DNA of 64,000 bases from Aricia agestis (GCF_905147365.1 NC_056428.1:29914001-29978000), one strand, 5' to 3'. Positions 1 to 12,063 are shown, counted from the stretch's first letter. A program made the numbers and translations. The notes: a model not told the origin generated them from the letters alone.

Positions 1-527
1 ACACATGACTTTTCTAATACATCAGACGAAGGCGTACATATAATTCGCTCTGTAAATAGTTTTATTAGCTAATTAGGCTTTGCATACGTTTGTGTTTAGT
101 TCGATCTGAATTCTGAACATTCGAAAAGTGGTTGTTTACCGAAAAATCCGTATAGAACGTAATATTTCCCGCGCCGCAGTGTCACCGCGTAGAACCGATG
201 CATAGTTTGCGGTCAATAGTTCGCACGCTCCGCAATGCACATTAAAAATATAACCACTATTTTTAACGTGAATATCTTTTTATAGCTAAAAACCTTTTGT
301 AGATGCTAGGTATTATGTACCATATTTTATACTAATACAACATCGTTAGATGAATAGTGGGTAAATACCTCATTTTTACCAACTGTAAATCATAATTTTC
401 ATTATAAAAACAAAAGAAACAGCAGTTTCTTCAGGCTAACTTTAGATAAATAATAGAATTCGCCGAAATACTTAGTTGGTAAGGAGTTTGCAAATATGCG
501 GCTTATTATTATACTACATAATATATC
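1..527. other. AT-rich, nothing recognised
   Basis: No coding frame, RNA gene, tandem repeat or clear inverted repeat was recognised in this stretch. Confidence 0.5.
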
Positions 528-572
528 CCCCATCTGCCTAGGAATCAACTTCTCTGATAGTACATGGACTTT
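528..572. repeat. terminal fragment of a foldback MITE family
   Basis: The segment carries the end CTAGGAATCAACTT followed by CTGATAGTAC. Related ends occur at 15369-15420, 33463-33610, 36155-36200 and 36768-36802. Only one terminus is visible here, so this is a solo end. The moderately GC-rich stretch that follows (590-720) is not explained by it. Confidence 0.5.
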
Positions 573-850
573 CTGTCATTCTCGCGAGTGATTCGACGGC
601 GACGGCAGGTAACCTGAGACAAGAAGGGCCAGAGGCGGCGGGCGTGGGCGACGTGGACCACCGCTTACGGCCTCGCGGTCCAAGGGGCTTTGCAACCCAG
701 ATTTTTTTTGAATTGCGATTTAGATAAATAATAATCAAACTTTTATATTTTATACAATTTTCAGTACCAAAAATTCCTTCTCTCAAGATCCGCCCTTTTG
801 CGTCATCACTCATCCATCAGGGGGCCTCGTTAAATATATTTTGCCTACAT

Positions 851-2389
851 CAAATTTAAGGCTTGCCCCGCCACTGAGTCAGGCAGATGTTGATGCATGT
901 TCTAGATTCACAGTTTAATCTTGTCGGATACGGACAGTAACGGACGCGGAGTTGCATCTTTTATTTACACCACATTCGAATACCTGTTGCCTATTTAAAA
1001 GCTTCAATATTTAACGCCTCACCTCGATGGATCTTGCGTTATACTTCTGTAATATGATAACCGCCTTCGTCTGGTGGTGTAGAGTGTAACTCGGAGGTTG
1101 TAATTTAGATTTCGGTGATGAAAAAATAATCCAAATTCGGTTAAGACAACGAAAGCTGGTCACGTTATTGTCTGAAAGATCATTCATGCTTCAGATGACC
1201 ATTTAAAAGTCAGTCTAGCGCCTCCGTTAGTCGTATGGAAAATTTGCCCCAGGATAAAAGGAAGCTCTTGTGCATAGCACACTTTCGCATCATAAATACG
1301 ATGGCCCGGTTTTAAAGAAACCGGCCGTCGTAATCGCAAAATGCAAATTTTTGACTGGGTCCACTTACTTACTTTAATTTACAAGTGTAATAAACTAAGT
1401 AAGTAATTTAAACAATTTATATTTTATAGTATAATACATTGTACATATCCTGGTAAAAATTCATATCTACTAAGTTCAAACATTTTCTAAGATTATTTTT
1501 ATAGAACATAATATTGGAATGTGGTAAATTTAGAAATACCGATAACATTCGATAGTCTGGTAACTTCAGACCTAAATAAAGAACTTGATTTTGTTTAAAA
1601 TACAAAGTAAAGGTTCGTCCATGGTAGTACGTCTATAATTTCTATAGCAAAAGAAAATTACTGAGATCTCTAAGCCAATTCGTTACACTGTGAGAGTAGT
1701 GCAAAGATTGTAAAATTAAATTTTTAAGTTATTTATTTCCTTTAAACCTAAGCCTAAAATATTATAATTGAAGTAGGTCGAAAAAACTTAACTATTTTAC
1801 TTTAATTCGTATTTAGCTTCTAAAATTCTGCAGTCGCGGTGGAATAGCTTGATAAATAAACGAATAGCTCGAGATGGCTAGTCAAGCAGCACTGCTGAGC
1901 ACTCGTCCAAAATTGTTAAAAATTAAAGGAATTGGTTAACGTTGTCGTGATACAATCCAGTTTCATCGTTCGTTAGTTTTTCATTGCAAAGTAAGTACTC
2001 TGACATGACAATACATCGGACCAGTAGTTTACAGGCTACAATAAAACATACATAATATACATACATACCGCCAAAAATTAGCTTTCTTTTGCTTCGCCTG
2101 AGTAGCTTTAATTTTGATAGATATACAGACTGTGTATTTATCCTTGTATGGATTATCCCAAAAGACTTTTCTACCGTATCAGACAAGGCCGCTTAGTACC
2201 TATAGATACAGACGTTATCGGTACTAAGTGTTAGGGTTTATTACTGAGATGGCTAATTATCCACCAGAAACCTAATTCAAAAGTACATAGCTATGAAACA
2301 GAGTATTAAATATGAACACAATATTATTATCATATTAAAGTAGATGACAGCGTAAGTGTTGGAAGTTGAGTAAGTAGGATGTAAGTCAA
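851..2389. other. no gene recognised
   Basis: AT-rich sequence with only short open frames that have no protein-like character. No repeat family or RNA gene was recognised by eye. Confidence 0.5.
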
Positions 2390-2445
2390 ACTTCACAATA
2401 GGTAGATGTAGGTCTACGTAGCCCGTAGCGCTTCTACGTCATGCA
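2390..2445. repeat. GTAG/CTACG-rich short block
   Basis: The block is dense in GTAG and CTACG motifs (GGTCTACGTAGCCCGTAGCG and neighbours). It resembles in composition 27803-27895 and the CTACGTAG satellite at 54441-55585. A shared origin is an inference from motif content only. Confidence 0.35.
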
Positions 2446-3349
2446 AAACTTATTACAACCCGACGTTATAAAGCTTATTTAGGCCAAATAACATTAAAAG
2501 TTGTGATAGTTATAAAATTATATGCGTATGATTTTCATGTGCTAGTTCACGAGTTGGCATTATAAATATCCTTTTTTAAAAAGTTATTATTAACTTAATA
2601 AATACGATTGAAGGATTTTCAGCAATACATTCAAAAGGAATGCACTTTTTATAATGTTACGTTCAAAGATCGAAAACGCTCAGTGAGCGGAAACATAGCT
2701 CAAAACGCGTTGCAGTCACAGTAAAACATCCAGGCTCTAAAGTATAATGAAAACGCGTACGACGCGTTGACCATACATTGTGGCAATCACAGAATGACCA
2801 AATAGAGTTGGTGTAGTGACTAGTGGCTGACATGCTATTCGATCTCAACGCGGCTGTGGCAAAATTTAAGAAATTTACATTGCAGCTGTGTGAAGAATAT
2901 TTGCTTCTCTACGAATGTTTTCATCTTAATTAATTATGTTGTATACTGATGTCCAACATTATTTTAAAATAATTAGAAGTATTCTTAATCTTAATCGGAT
3001 TATTTTAAGTCTATAACCTCACTATAACTCACCGGGAAGCCAACGCGACTTAGCCAGTGATGACCATGGCAACGTCCAAGCAACGTCTGGCGTCTCTACG
3101 TCGCCGCAAGCAGAAGTAGAGGTGACATGGTAATGTCACTGGGTACGTCGCGACTCGCGATGGCGTGCCGGTGAGTATAGCTCTTTAAATAACTGTCTAT
3201 AGGTACTTATTATTATTCATAAACACAGCTCCATTTCGTGAGTTCTTTAATTAGTGAGCAAACGAAGCAATTCGCAATTCTTACAATCTGTTCCGCCCGT
3301 CTACGTTAGCCACACGACTTCCAAGCGTAGTATTGAGCTGATAAATATA

Positions 3350-3746
3350 CAGGTTGCAACAAAACCAAGTCATAATACTTTCGGGTGTGTATGCGTTCTT
3401 TGTATTTTGTAAAATGTTTTTTTGTGATTCGTATGAGCAAGCGTCCCAGTGACAAGAGTTTGCCCATACAAAAGTTTAAAAAAGAGTTACTCTTTCAGCC
3501 TGAGGGCCTAGACAAGCGGCAAGCGATTATCGCCAACGCCAACGCCACAAAATGTATGGAATTTGACATTAGTATTCGCTAGCGAAGCGATGACTTATGT
3601 CAAATCGCATACATTTTGTAAGCGTTTACGATGATCGCTTGCCACTTCTCTACTAGAGCTGCTACTTTCAGTTTTCTCAATTTCAATGAACTATATACAG
3701 GGGACTCATACACACCCTAAATTATTATCATTTTGTTTTGTTACAT
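3350..3746. mobile_element. foldback MITE (GTGTAACAAAA end family)
   Basis: The left arm (GGTTGCAACAAAACC, then GGGTGTGTATG) pairs with an inverted right arm (CATACACACCC, then TTTTGTTACA). The same ends occur at 57800-58033 and one end at about 61671. An inner hairpin lies at about 3512-3650, where CAAGCGATTATCG pairs with CGATGATCGCTTG. The 65-residue frame inside is not protein-like. It is a non-autonomous element; superfamily not determined. Confidence 0.65.
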
Positions 3747-3757
3747 TATGTAGAATA

Positions 3758-3900
3758 CTAGATGCCGGCAATTCCGTTTGAAGTTCGTTTATCGAGCGGG
3801 TATCATTCATTTTGCCGCAACAAAACTATCCTATGTCCTTTCGCGGGCTTTAAAGTATATCTTTTTCAAATTTCATCTAAATCGGTTAAGGGTAAGGAGG
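3758..3900 (-). mobile_element. Helitron-like element, truncated
   Basis: On the minus strand it ends in CTAG (3758-3761), preceded by the family body that includes ATCCTATGTCCTTTCGCGGG and the ATCGGTTAA segment. The 5' TC end is missing. Fuller relatives lie at 31996-32225, 33145-33349 and 36925-37101. Confidence 0.5.
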
Positions 3901-4803
3901 TAGCAGGTAGTCAGGGTCGTTTATATAAACAGCTTAATATTAATCTAATTAAAGCAATTAAATGGTTTTTTAGACGAGATTAATAGATATTAACTTTGCT
4001 CTGATGTTTTGTCTTAATTTAATTTTTTTGCCTACAGATTTTTCATCAATATCCTTACTAATCTCATACACACGAGACGTAAAACATAAATATTATATAT
4101 TTTTTTAGTTATGAACACAAAACGAGGTAACAGATAGACATTACACGTCAGTCTGTTATACACTTCTGAATTGATTGTGATAGATATGGAAATATTTTGA
4201 GCCCAAAAAAAGACATTATTTTTTATTATTTTCGGCACAAAATCAACTTATATAAAACTTATATACAACTTATAGATAATTATAGTTATTTTGTTCAAAT
4301 GCGATGTATGAAGTTATGAAGAGAGCCTTATGATGTATCCAATTTTTATAGACTTTGTATGTCACACGTCAAAAATCCAGTGCATCCATATTAAGAATAG
4401 ATATGTTCGAAATAAATCCATAGTTCGATGCAGTCGAAGTATAACTTTATTCCCTATTCCCACAGATGTCAATAGAGTTTTGAAACTTATAAAATATAGT
4501 AATAGTCGATATTTTTTAGAAAATTTACTCGAGATTGTAAACGCAAAAGTTTGTCTACTGTCTGTATGTCTTATCCCTCCATGCTTAACCCGCCTATTTT
4601 TTTTGTAAGGCTTTAGTATAAAATACCTTTGCAAAGGGCAATAGTTTTTTTAACCAATGGCCCATCCATTGGTTAGAATCTCGACAGATTTGAGAAAGAT
4701 TTTTTTATTCCAGGAAAGTACGGTAATTTTTTTCGCAGCAAAATATTCACGCGGGAAGAACGAATGTTTGAACAACATTATTACGAGTTGTATAATATAC
4801 ATT
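3901..4803. other. no gene recognised
   Basis: AT-rich DNA with overlapping short frames on both strands (4330-4634) that look accidental. A small hairpin, AACCAATGG / CCATTGGTT, sits at about 4651-4673. Confidence 0.45.
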
Positions 4804-5854
4804 GTGTCCCGACACCGGTGTCCGATCCTTTAATGTCATGATCTATGGCATATTTTATCGACAAATTGGCCCTCAAATTTTTTATTCTCTTACGGTTGTA
4901 AAATGGCAGCCATTTTAGTTTTTCTCGGGCTTTCACACTAATCTGACCATTACTTCTCATGTAAATGTCCTATGAAGATAAAAAGATCTCATTTGATAGC
5001 TAAACTTGTGGACTACGCTTACACAGGCAATATTTTATAAATTTCGTGGAATTAAATATAGAAAAACCAAAGTTTAAGAAAAAAAAATGTGTAATTTTTA
5101 ATTAATGTCTTTTTATTAAAAATCTAGCACATTAAACTGGTTCTTTTTTGTTTTAAAAAGATAGAGGAGGTTTAAATCTTAAATAAATTCTTTACTTTAA
5201 TATTCTAAGTCAGATAGTTTAGAAGTTATAACGATTTTCCTATAAAGTATAGGTCAGATTAGTATGAAGCCAGAGAAAAAAATTTTTTTTCAAAAGTAAG
5301 AAAAAATAAATATTTGAAAGTCAATGTGTCACTAAAATATGCCATAAATCATGAGTTCGATTTATTTTTCTCCAACTTTTGAATAAATTTTTTTCTCTGG
5401 CTTCATACTAATCTGACCTATACTTTATAACTTCTAAACTATCGGGCTTAGAGCATTGAAGTAAAAAATTTATTTAAGATAAAAACCTCATCTATCTTTT
5501 TAAAACAAAAAAAAAAACAGTTTAATGTGCTAGATTTTTCACAAAAAGCCATTAATTAAAAAATACACGATTTTTTTTCTTAAACTTTGGTTTTTCCATA
5601 TTTAATTCCACGAAATTTATTACATATTGCCTGTGTAAGCGTAGTCCACAAGTTTAGCTATCAAATGAGACCTTTTTTATCTTCATAGGATATTTACATG
5701 AGAAGTTATGGTCAGATTAGTGTGAAAGCCCGAGAAAAACTAAAATGGCTGCCATTTTAGAACCGTAAGAGAGAGAAAAAATTTGAGGGCCATTTGTCGA
5801 TAAAATATGCCATAGATCATGACATTAAAGGATCGGACACCGGTGTCGGGACAC
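4804..5854. mobile_element. 1,051-bp palindromic foldback element
   Basis: The sequence from GTGTCCCGACACCGG at 4804 is mirrored, as reverse complement, up to CCGGTGTCGGGACAC ending at 5854, with the centre near 5329. Both arms carry the same ordered landmarks (CCGATCCTTTAATGTCATGA, CAGCCATTTTAG, GTCCACAAGTTTAGC). The innermost part, about 5250-5425, is a smaller palindrome whose ends (AGGTCAGATTAGTATGAAGC) resemble a segment of the outer arms, suggesting layered growth. No ORF. Flanks are ATT on each side, so the target duplication is ambiguous. Confidence 0.85.
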
Positions 5855-7303
5855 ATTGTATACTTCAAACTATTATTGTTTAAAAATCCCAATATCAAAT
5901 TGCATAATTTCTGGGATATTACATTAAAAATAGATTCCGATGTTTTAAAAAGGTCCTTGGGAACTGCATCTGAGATGTTGCGAGCAAAATGAAATATACT
6001 ATTATGCTATAAAGTATAAACTCATATAAGGATATGAAAATATTGCCTTAACTACAGGCCTCCTGCGGCGCGGCAATAAACATATATTATGACTACGGAC
6101 TGAGAACATGCTGGGGTTGTTATATGTTACGCTATATGTATGTGCTATTTGTTTCAAGGACCGTTGCCTGCACTCCTCTATAACATTAAGATTTTGAAGT
6201 GATCACACTTGACCACTTAAAAATCTTAATATTATCTAAAACTACAACTGTAGTTTTTGACGGTTGTAAGTGCGATGCCCGCGTTGGTAAATGTTGTTTC
6301 CAATTATTTGCTATCGTTAGGCAAAGCAAGAAAGTAAGAGAAAGTAATATCTCCCTATTTAGTATTTTTCAACCGCAAGGCGAAACTTAATATCCTTACG
6401 CCTGCTGTTTCATTTTCATTTCTACCAGCGCTACAGAAGTACAACCCGTTTTTAGGGTTCCGTAGACAATAAGGAACCCTTATAGTTTTTACTTATATAA
6501 ATAGTTTATACTTTTTATTTTTAATATCAAGCTGTAGATTTCAGTGTAATTGTAGAAATTTTACAAAATGCAGTTGTGAGAATGACTGAACACATCGCGT
6601 GTTAACAGATTAACACAATTAAGTGCTAGTACCGTTGTTAATGCTCTGAAGATGAAATACCAACTTCAATTTAATATACCACTTACATTTGCCTTGCTCG
6701 CTTAGTGGATACTAGGCATTCCACTTGGTTATCTAGACATCATTGTTAACTAAGGATTGTTCACTACAACTGTTGTTTACTACAAGAAATTAGCCAGATT
6801 TTTTAGAAGTAGGTATATCAATTAATAGTTTTGGTTACACGTTTTCGCAAATGTGTACAAATTGTTCAAAAATACTGTGAAACTAAAAAATGTATGAATC
6901 CGATGTAGGTAGCTTGATAAAAATGTTTCTTGTTATTGATTTTATTCAATGATATACTGTATAAAAACTGAAAAGTAGACACTGTTAATTTTAATTGCTG
7001 ATACAAAGGTTATTGTAAACTTCAATAATATCTATGATTTCTAACTCGGTCTCTACACTAGACCATAATTAAAAAGAACAAAGAGTTAAAAAACAAAGAA
7101 TGATAATAATGAGTCAGGTCCCTGGACTAATACATGATCATATTTATACCTCGATTCTGCTAAATTAGTCCAACATTAACGGCTTAACAGCTTCGATACT
7201 GACCGGATCATATGAAATAATGAATTATTAATCTCATCGCTAAATATAATTTACAAATTCAGGACATGGCATGACCTTACATAACAGAAGTCTAGTCTCC
7301 CTT
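5855..7303. other. no gene; fragment of the GGGTTCCGT repeat
   Basis: At 6457-6480 a short piece (GGGTTCCGTAGACAATAAGG) matches the end of the repeat family annotated at 56313-57308. Nothing else was recognised. Confidence 0.4.
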
Positions 7304-7305
7304 TG

Positions 7306-7375
7306 TCTTTTTCGACCAGCCCCTTTAGCATGGTTTCCATACTTTCGCATTTCTACAGTGGCCATGCTAAAGGGG
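7306..7375. repeat. short foldback repeat
   Basis: GACCAGCCCCTTTAGCATGG is followed about 30 bp later by its near reverse complement, CCATGCTAAAGGGGTTGGTC, giving an arm of about 20 bp. Likely a small MITE remnant. Confidence 0.55.
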
Positions 7376-7685
7376 TTGGTCACATTTTCAGACGCCAGTT
7401 TATCATTCACCCATCCCAAAAATGCATAATATACAGGAGTTTTCTTTGCCCAAGAAAAAGTTAGCTATTGACGTCAGACTGGAATCAACATCAAAGCTGC
7501 ATTACTGTTGGTTGGAACTAACGGAATCGGGGTACTGGCCTAGCTGCCTTCCCACGGGAGTTACTTGTTAACGTGTAACTAATATAGAGGTAAGAAATAA
7601 TTATCCCTTGACTATACTGCTGATACCTAATTAAAAGCTTTGTTAGATATTTTGTTACATCCTTTTCTAGGTTACATGTTTATTT

Positions 7686-8785
7686 TTAACCGACTTCAAA
7701 GAAAGGAGGTTATCAATTTGACTTGTACGTGTGTGTTTCCAGAACTGCCTAGTTTTCGTATATATATGTCGCAGCCGACTGGTTTTGATAGCCGTTCAAT
7801 CAAACAGCTAGCCCTTTGACTAAACAACGCCATTCAATCATACGTCTAGCTTTTCTATTGAATATTTTAGTTGCTCAAAACGTTCAACACTACAGCTGAT
7901 TCAAAAGCCGCCGTCTAATTGAAGTAGTTCAGCGCGCACCGCTGCGGCGCTAGGTGCGTTTTATTTACAATATGGCGTCAACTAGCAGATGTTTGTTGGT
8001 GTTTGTGGTTGTTTTTCGGAAAGAAAGTAGTTAATAAAAGTTACAAGTGTTATTAAAGAGACAAAAATTGTCGAGGCACATACGAGTGAATTAAAATTTC
8101 AACAAATATTCGAGGAGAAATTACGGGATTATGAAATGGATGGACGCAGCCTCCCCCGAAAGGGGGATTCGGGGGCCACAGCCCCCCGTCAAAACAAAAA
8201 CAAACACAATCCAGAAAGTCCAAAAGTTGGTTAGGTTAGGTTAGAATTTAGACCACAACACAGAGGGAGCCGAGCGAGCGCAGCGAGCGTGCTGCGGCAG
8301 CAGCCGGCGACCGCCTTTAAATAAAAGGGGGCTCGGGGGGAACAGCCCCCCGCCAAAACAAAAACAGACCAGTTGGCTAAGCATCGTCTAGCTGTAGTGT
8401 TGAACGTTGTAGTCAACAAGTCGGCTAAACGACGTATAGCCGTGTGATTGAATGGCGTTGTTCAGTCAAAAGGCTAGCTGTTTGATTGAACGGCTATTTA
8501 AACCAGTCGGCTGCGACATATAAAATGTTAACGGCGTCTGAACAAATTCCAAAAGTGTATGTATGTTTATATATATGTATAATATATTATGTAAGTATGG
8601 ATGTATGTTTTTATATTTGTGTTCGCATATCTCCAAAACTGCAAGTCCGATTTAAGTAAGTTTTGATGTACTAGGTTTTGTTCAACTTTAAGGGAAATGG
8701 GAATACTGCAAGTTTCATAAAAATCGGTTTGGTAGTTTGAGATAGGGAATATGAAGTACAATTTTGAAGTCAGTTTTTTCTATAT
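7686..8785. mobile_element. ACCGACTTCAAA-end repeat, split by a MITE
   Basis: The block starts TTTTTAACCGACTTCAAA and ends TTTTGAAGTCAGTTTTTT, an inverted pair known to me as a common lepidopteran interspersed repeat. Another end of the same kind lies at 48518-48543. Its middle is interrupted by the MITE at 7767-8518; its own sequence is 7686-7766 plus about 8523-8785. No ORF of note. Confidence 0.6.
7767..8518. mobile_element. 752-bp foldback MITE with TATA target duplication
   Basis: The termini TGTCGCAGCCGACTGG and CCAGTCGGCTGCGACA are inverted, with TATA directly repeated outside (7763-7766 and 8519-8522). The arms run inward for about 150 bp and share AACAGCTAGC and CAACGCCATTCAATCA. 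The interior is unlike the arms: C/G-rich runs (CCCCCCGTC and CCCCCCGCC, each followed by AAAACAAAAACA) form a direct duplication, and a TTAGGTTAGGTTAG run lies at 8231-8244. No transposase. Confidence 0.8.
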
Positions 8786-8958
8786 TATATGCAACTTGTA
8801 CAATTATTTATTCTTATCATATTTTATAAAGATGTATATTTATTTCAATTTGAAGTGGCGAGTGCATTCGACATGATCTTCTTATCGGACTTGAAAACAA
8901 GACTAAATTTAAAGCAGGTTCGTTTTCCCTGTACCGGGAAAATTACAATTGAAGACGT

Positions 8959-9178
8959 AAGGGGATGAAGTGGACAATTGACAATTTTAATTTTTACTAA
9001 GTAAACGACAGGACCGGGAAAATGATGACAACAAAAAAAAAGATTTTATGTATAGCCAGATATATATCAGCCAAATGATTAAAGTAGGTAAGTTGCAAGG
9101 TTTGTTCAAATTATAAGGGAATAAATTAGTAATTGGCCATATAATGTCATAAAATGTTAGTTGTCCACTTCATCCACT
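8959..9178. mobile_element. short MITE (GGATGAAGTGGACAA ends)
   Basis: The left end GGGATGAAGTGGACAA is inverted at the right as TTGTCCACTTCATCC. A homologous copy lies at 44618-44824, sharing the interior AAGTTGCAAGGTTTG and AAATTATAAGGGAA. No coding capacity. Confidence 0.65.
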
Positions 9179-10262
9179 CATGTGGTTAATTAAGTTTAAT
9201 TAATCTATTCACTTTCAGCATCAAATCTGTTTTATTCTGATGTTGACATTAACGGCCGCACTTAGAGACATTAAATAATAATTACATAATTTAATTATTA
9301 TTTAATGTCATTATATCTTAAAGATATAATATAAGATTGATTGTTTTGATATTTTGCAAGTAGGTTTTCGACTTTCGATAAAGTCAAGCTGCAGATAAAA
9401 TACTGGGCTGGACTTATATTTTTTATGACTATTATAGGCCACTTTCATTTGCCGGAGTACGAACTGTGCCGCCAGCCTAAGACGCTGCCGCCCATAGGCC
9501 ATGGTCTATACTACCTATACATAAATCCTGACCTATATATAAAATATATTAAAATTTATAGAGCTCTAGAGCAATCCAGTGTTAACTAGCAAACGGAAAC
9601 AATAATTAAAACTTTATCTTCGCGGAGCTCTTTTATCTATGCCCGGCTGCTGAGTTTTGAATTTGATTGCGACATCTTTAGCGTTAGTTTTGATATTACA
9701 AAAGATTCAAGGAACTTCTCAGTTATAACTGTCTGAAAGTAAAATTTTTTCATAAGCTATAATAAAAAAGTTAAGTCGAATTATAATAACTTTTCAAGTT
9801 ACATAGCAATAGCGTAAAAATATTAATAGAAATATACGCATCTACACACACTGTCTACTCTAAATATTAGGTTCTTTGAGATACTAGAAAATAACGATCT
9901 ATGGAATATCATAAATCTCATGGATATACTAGGATATTGAATTACACCTGCATCTCGTTGTATTTCGCATTATATTTCAGCTTTATTGAGTTATATTTCC
10001 AAAGAGCGATACAAACTAAAATGTAGAAGTGGGAAATATTGCTTGAGTAAGTAATAATAGTTGATTTTAAAAGGCCACAGTCCATTATAGACTTGTATTA
10101 TCTCATACTTTACAGTGAATTTTGTAAACTTAATATTTTTGAGGGAGCTAGGCCTTTGCCTAGCATTAGGATAGTATGGGATCTTAAATTTTTTTTAGTG
10201 TGAATATTTTTAAAACTATAAATGTAATAAACAATAAACACCAAAAAACTACAATTATAGCC
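9179..10262. other. no gene recognised
   Basis: AT-rich. Around 9275-9330 there are short palindromes built on AATTATTATTTAATG. Nothing else was recognised. Confidence 0.45.
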
Positions 10263-10369
10263 ACTGTAAAACCACAACATTCCATCTAGCACAGCCTGGT
10301 AAAAACAATTTAGATTACCTGTACCGTGTACGTCATATTTTAGACTCTTCGTGTATTTTGTAAAGAGTA
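10263..10369. repeat. 107-bp segment duplicated at 52871-52977
   Basis: This stretch from ACTGTAAAACCACAACATTC to GTAAAGAGTA matches 52871-52977 base for base except for two adjacent differences (TT versus CG near 10308). The flanks differ. At the second site it abuts a SINE tail and an hAT-like terminus, so it is probably part of a mobile element. Confidence 0.75.
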
Positions 10370-11096
10370 TTATATTGTAAAATTCCATTGAACAATCTCA
10401 ACAAGTTGTGAGTGTGCTCGGGCTTTATATCAAAGCAGACCTCTCTTAGCTGCAGCAGGATTTTATTTACACCAAGGATTCCGGGAATTTCCGCATGGAC
10501 GACAACGTCATGTACTTTGAAAACTCTAAAGGGTTATTTGCAAATATTTTCCACTCGGACATAATATAAATCCTACGTATCGACAAACTTCTCATTTTTC
10601 TTTGGAAAATACGAATCTGTCGTAGTAAACAATGTTTTACATTTTATTAATGTAACTTTGTACTTTACATCAGCCATACAGTAAGCAATAAGGTAAAATG
10701 TTGGCTAATGATGGAACCCCATTCCCCATACCATATAATCATGGTTAACGCTGCTGTCATATTCGATATCAATCATTGGCAATCATAGACATATATGATA
10801 ATACACATATTAATACAATAATTTATGTTGGTCAATCAGATTCTCAAATTAGTAAATGCAAAAATATTTAAGACAATAAGCAACAATTGAAAACGGAAAA
10901 AAAAAACTAGCCGGTCGTACTTGAAATGACATTGGGGTGTAAACAGAGTGATCGTACAAGTTAAGCGTTTTAATATTAAAATAGAGCAAACCTTTTGTAT
11001 ATTTTAGCGGTGCTTAATACAGACATTCGGCTCGGGTGTGCCGGAAATGTAAAAACTACGTGCATTTTTAAGCAATCTATTAAACGTAATTTATTG
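10370..11096. other. no gene recognised
   Basis: AT-rich sequence up to the target duplication of the Gypsy element. No repeat or RNA gene recognised. Confidence 0.45.
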
Positions 11097-11100
11097 ATAT

Positions 11101-11353
11101 TGTTACGTGCTAGGGTTCGAAGGATTTGGAGAGAAAGACCTGCTGACTCTCTTGAAGACTTTATTCACTAAGTCTAGGTCACACAAGCACACACTAGGTC
11201 ACAACACTTAGCACTAAGTCCAAACACTAATCACTAGGTCCAATCACTAAGCACTATCACTGTCCTAGGTCGTAGCCAAGTCGCAGGTTTCACTGGTTCA
11301 CTCACTGGTTCACTCACTTGTTGTCACTCTGAAGTCGCTTTGATGATCGCTCG
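11101..11353 (-). repeat. 3' LTR remnant of the Gypsy element
   Basis: It begins with TGTTACGTGCTAGGG at the element border. The part 11228-11353 matches 14677-14790 in the other LTR, apart from a 13-bp extra copy of a CACTGGTTCACT unit. It contains short direct repeats of the CACTAAGTCC/CACTAGGTCC kind. At 11353 it switches abruptly into pol sequence, so the inner part of this LTR was lost in the integrase deletion. Confidence 0.85.
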
Positions 11354-11626
11354 TTCTTGGGACAACTATCTGAAGATGGAACTCTCTGCCGTTGGTCTTC
11401 TCCCATTTCCGGTAGAGTATTCCGTTTTGAAGTATCAGACTGTCCCATTGCGCCCAGTACGCCTTAGCGACAGCGCCAGTGGGTGCAACCTCACTCCAGA
11501 TTGGTTTTACATCACCCCGTTTCTTCCATGTGATGATGTGCCGAATGTCGTCATCTCTCTCTTGAGCCTCCCTCATAGCATCATTCTCCCATGGACCCAA
11601 AGGACTTGTTCTCGTTAATTTTAATG
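11354..11626 (-). pseudogene. pol stub upstream of integrase
   Basis: The minus-strand frame encodes the variable linker between RNase H and integrase, with residues such as ILYRKWE that normally precede the integrase zinc finger. It is fused directly to LTR sequence near 11353, so the HHCC finger and the DDE core are absent. The C-terminal residues of the open frame are read from the LTR. Confidence 0.7.
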
Positions 11627-12063
11627 TTACTTCATTAGATTCCTGCTTAACACAATGTTTGCAGTCTTCTGAACACGGCCTTCGTGAGAGTGCGTCGGCA
11701 TTCCCATGCGACTTTCCGCTGCGGTGTTCCGTCTTGAAGTCATACTCCTGGAGCTGTTCTCAGGTGAACCCAGAAGGTCAAGTAGCTCCATCGAGCTACT
11801 TGACCTTCTGGGTTCTTGAATTATAGTAGCCACTTCAACGCTGCGTGATCAGTTCGCAGTAAAAACTGTCTGCCGATGAGATACTTGCTGAAATGTTGTA
11901 GCGTCTTTACGACAGCCAAGAGTTCTCTTCTTGTCACACAGTAGTTTCTCTCTGGCTTAGATAAAGATTTGCTGAAATATGCAATTACAACTTCTCTTTC
12001 ACCCTGTTTTTGAGATAACACCCCTCCAATGGCCGTGTTGCTTGCGTCCGTGTCGACTATAAA
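11627..12063 (-). pseudogene. RNase H domain of Gypsy pol, broken
   Basis: The frame contains AYFSKSLSKPERNY and LRTDHAALKWLL, typical of the RNase H that follows a Ty3/Gypsy reverse transcriptase. It continues the RT frame but is separated from it by an in-frame stop (12064-12066), and a second stop lies at 11821-11823. Just beyond, a 24-bp inverted duplication (11764-11787) disrupts the frame before it resumes into the end of the domain. Confidence 0.85.
11764..11815. repeat. snap-back hairpin inside pol
   Basis: Arms of 23 nt (11766-11788 and 11793-11815) are exact reverse complements around a 4-nt loop, CATC. The right arm is ordinary pol sequence; the left arm is an insertion that copies it backwards. 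This is what a strand switch during DNA synthesis would leave. Confidence 0.85.

Noticed and set aside
4330..4634. Two overlapping frames of about 90 residues
   Set aside because: Antisense to each other in AT-rich DNA with no protein-like pattern.
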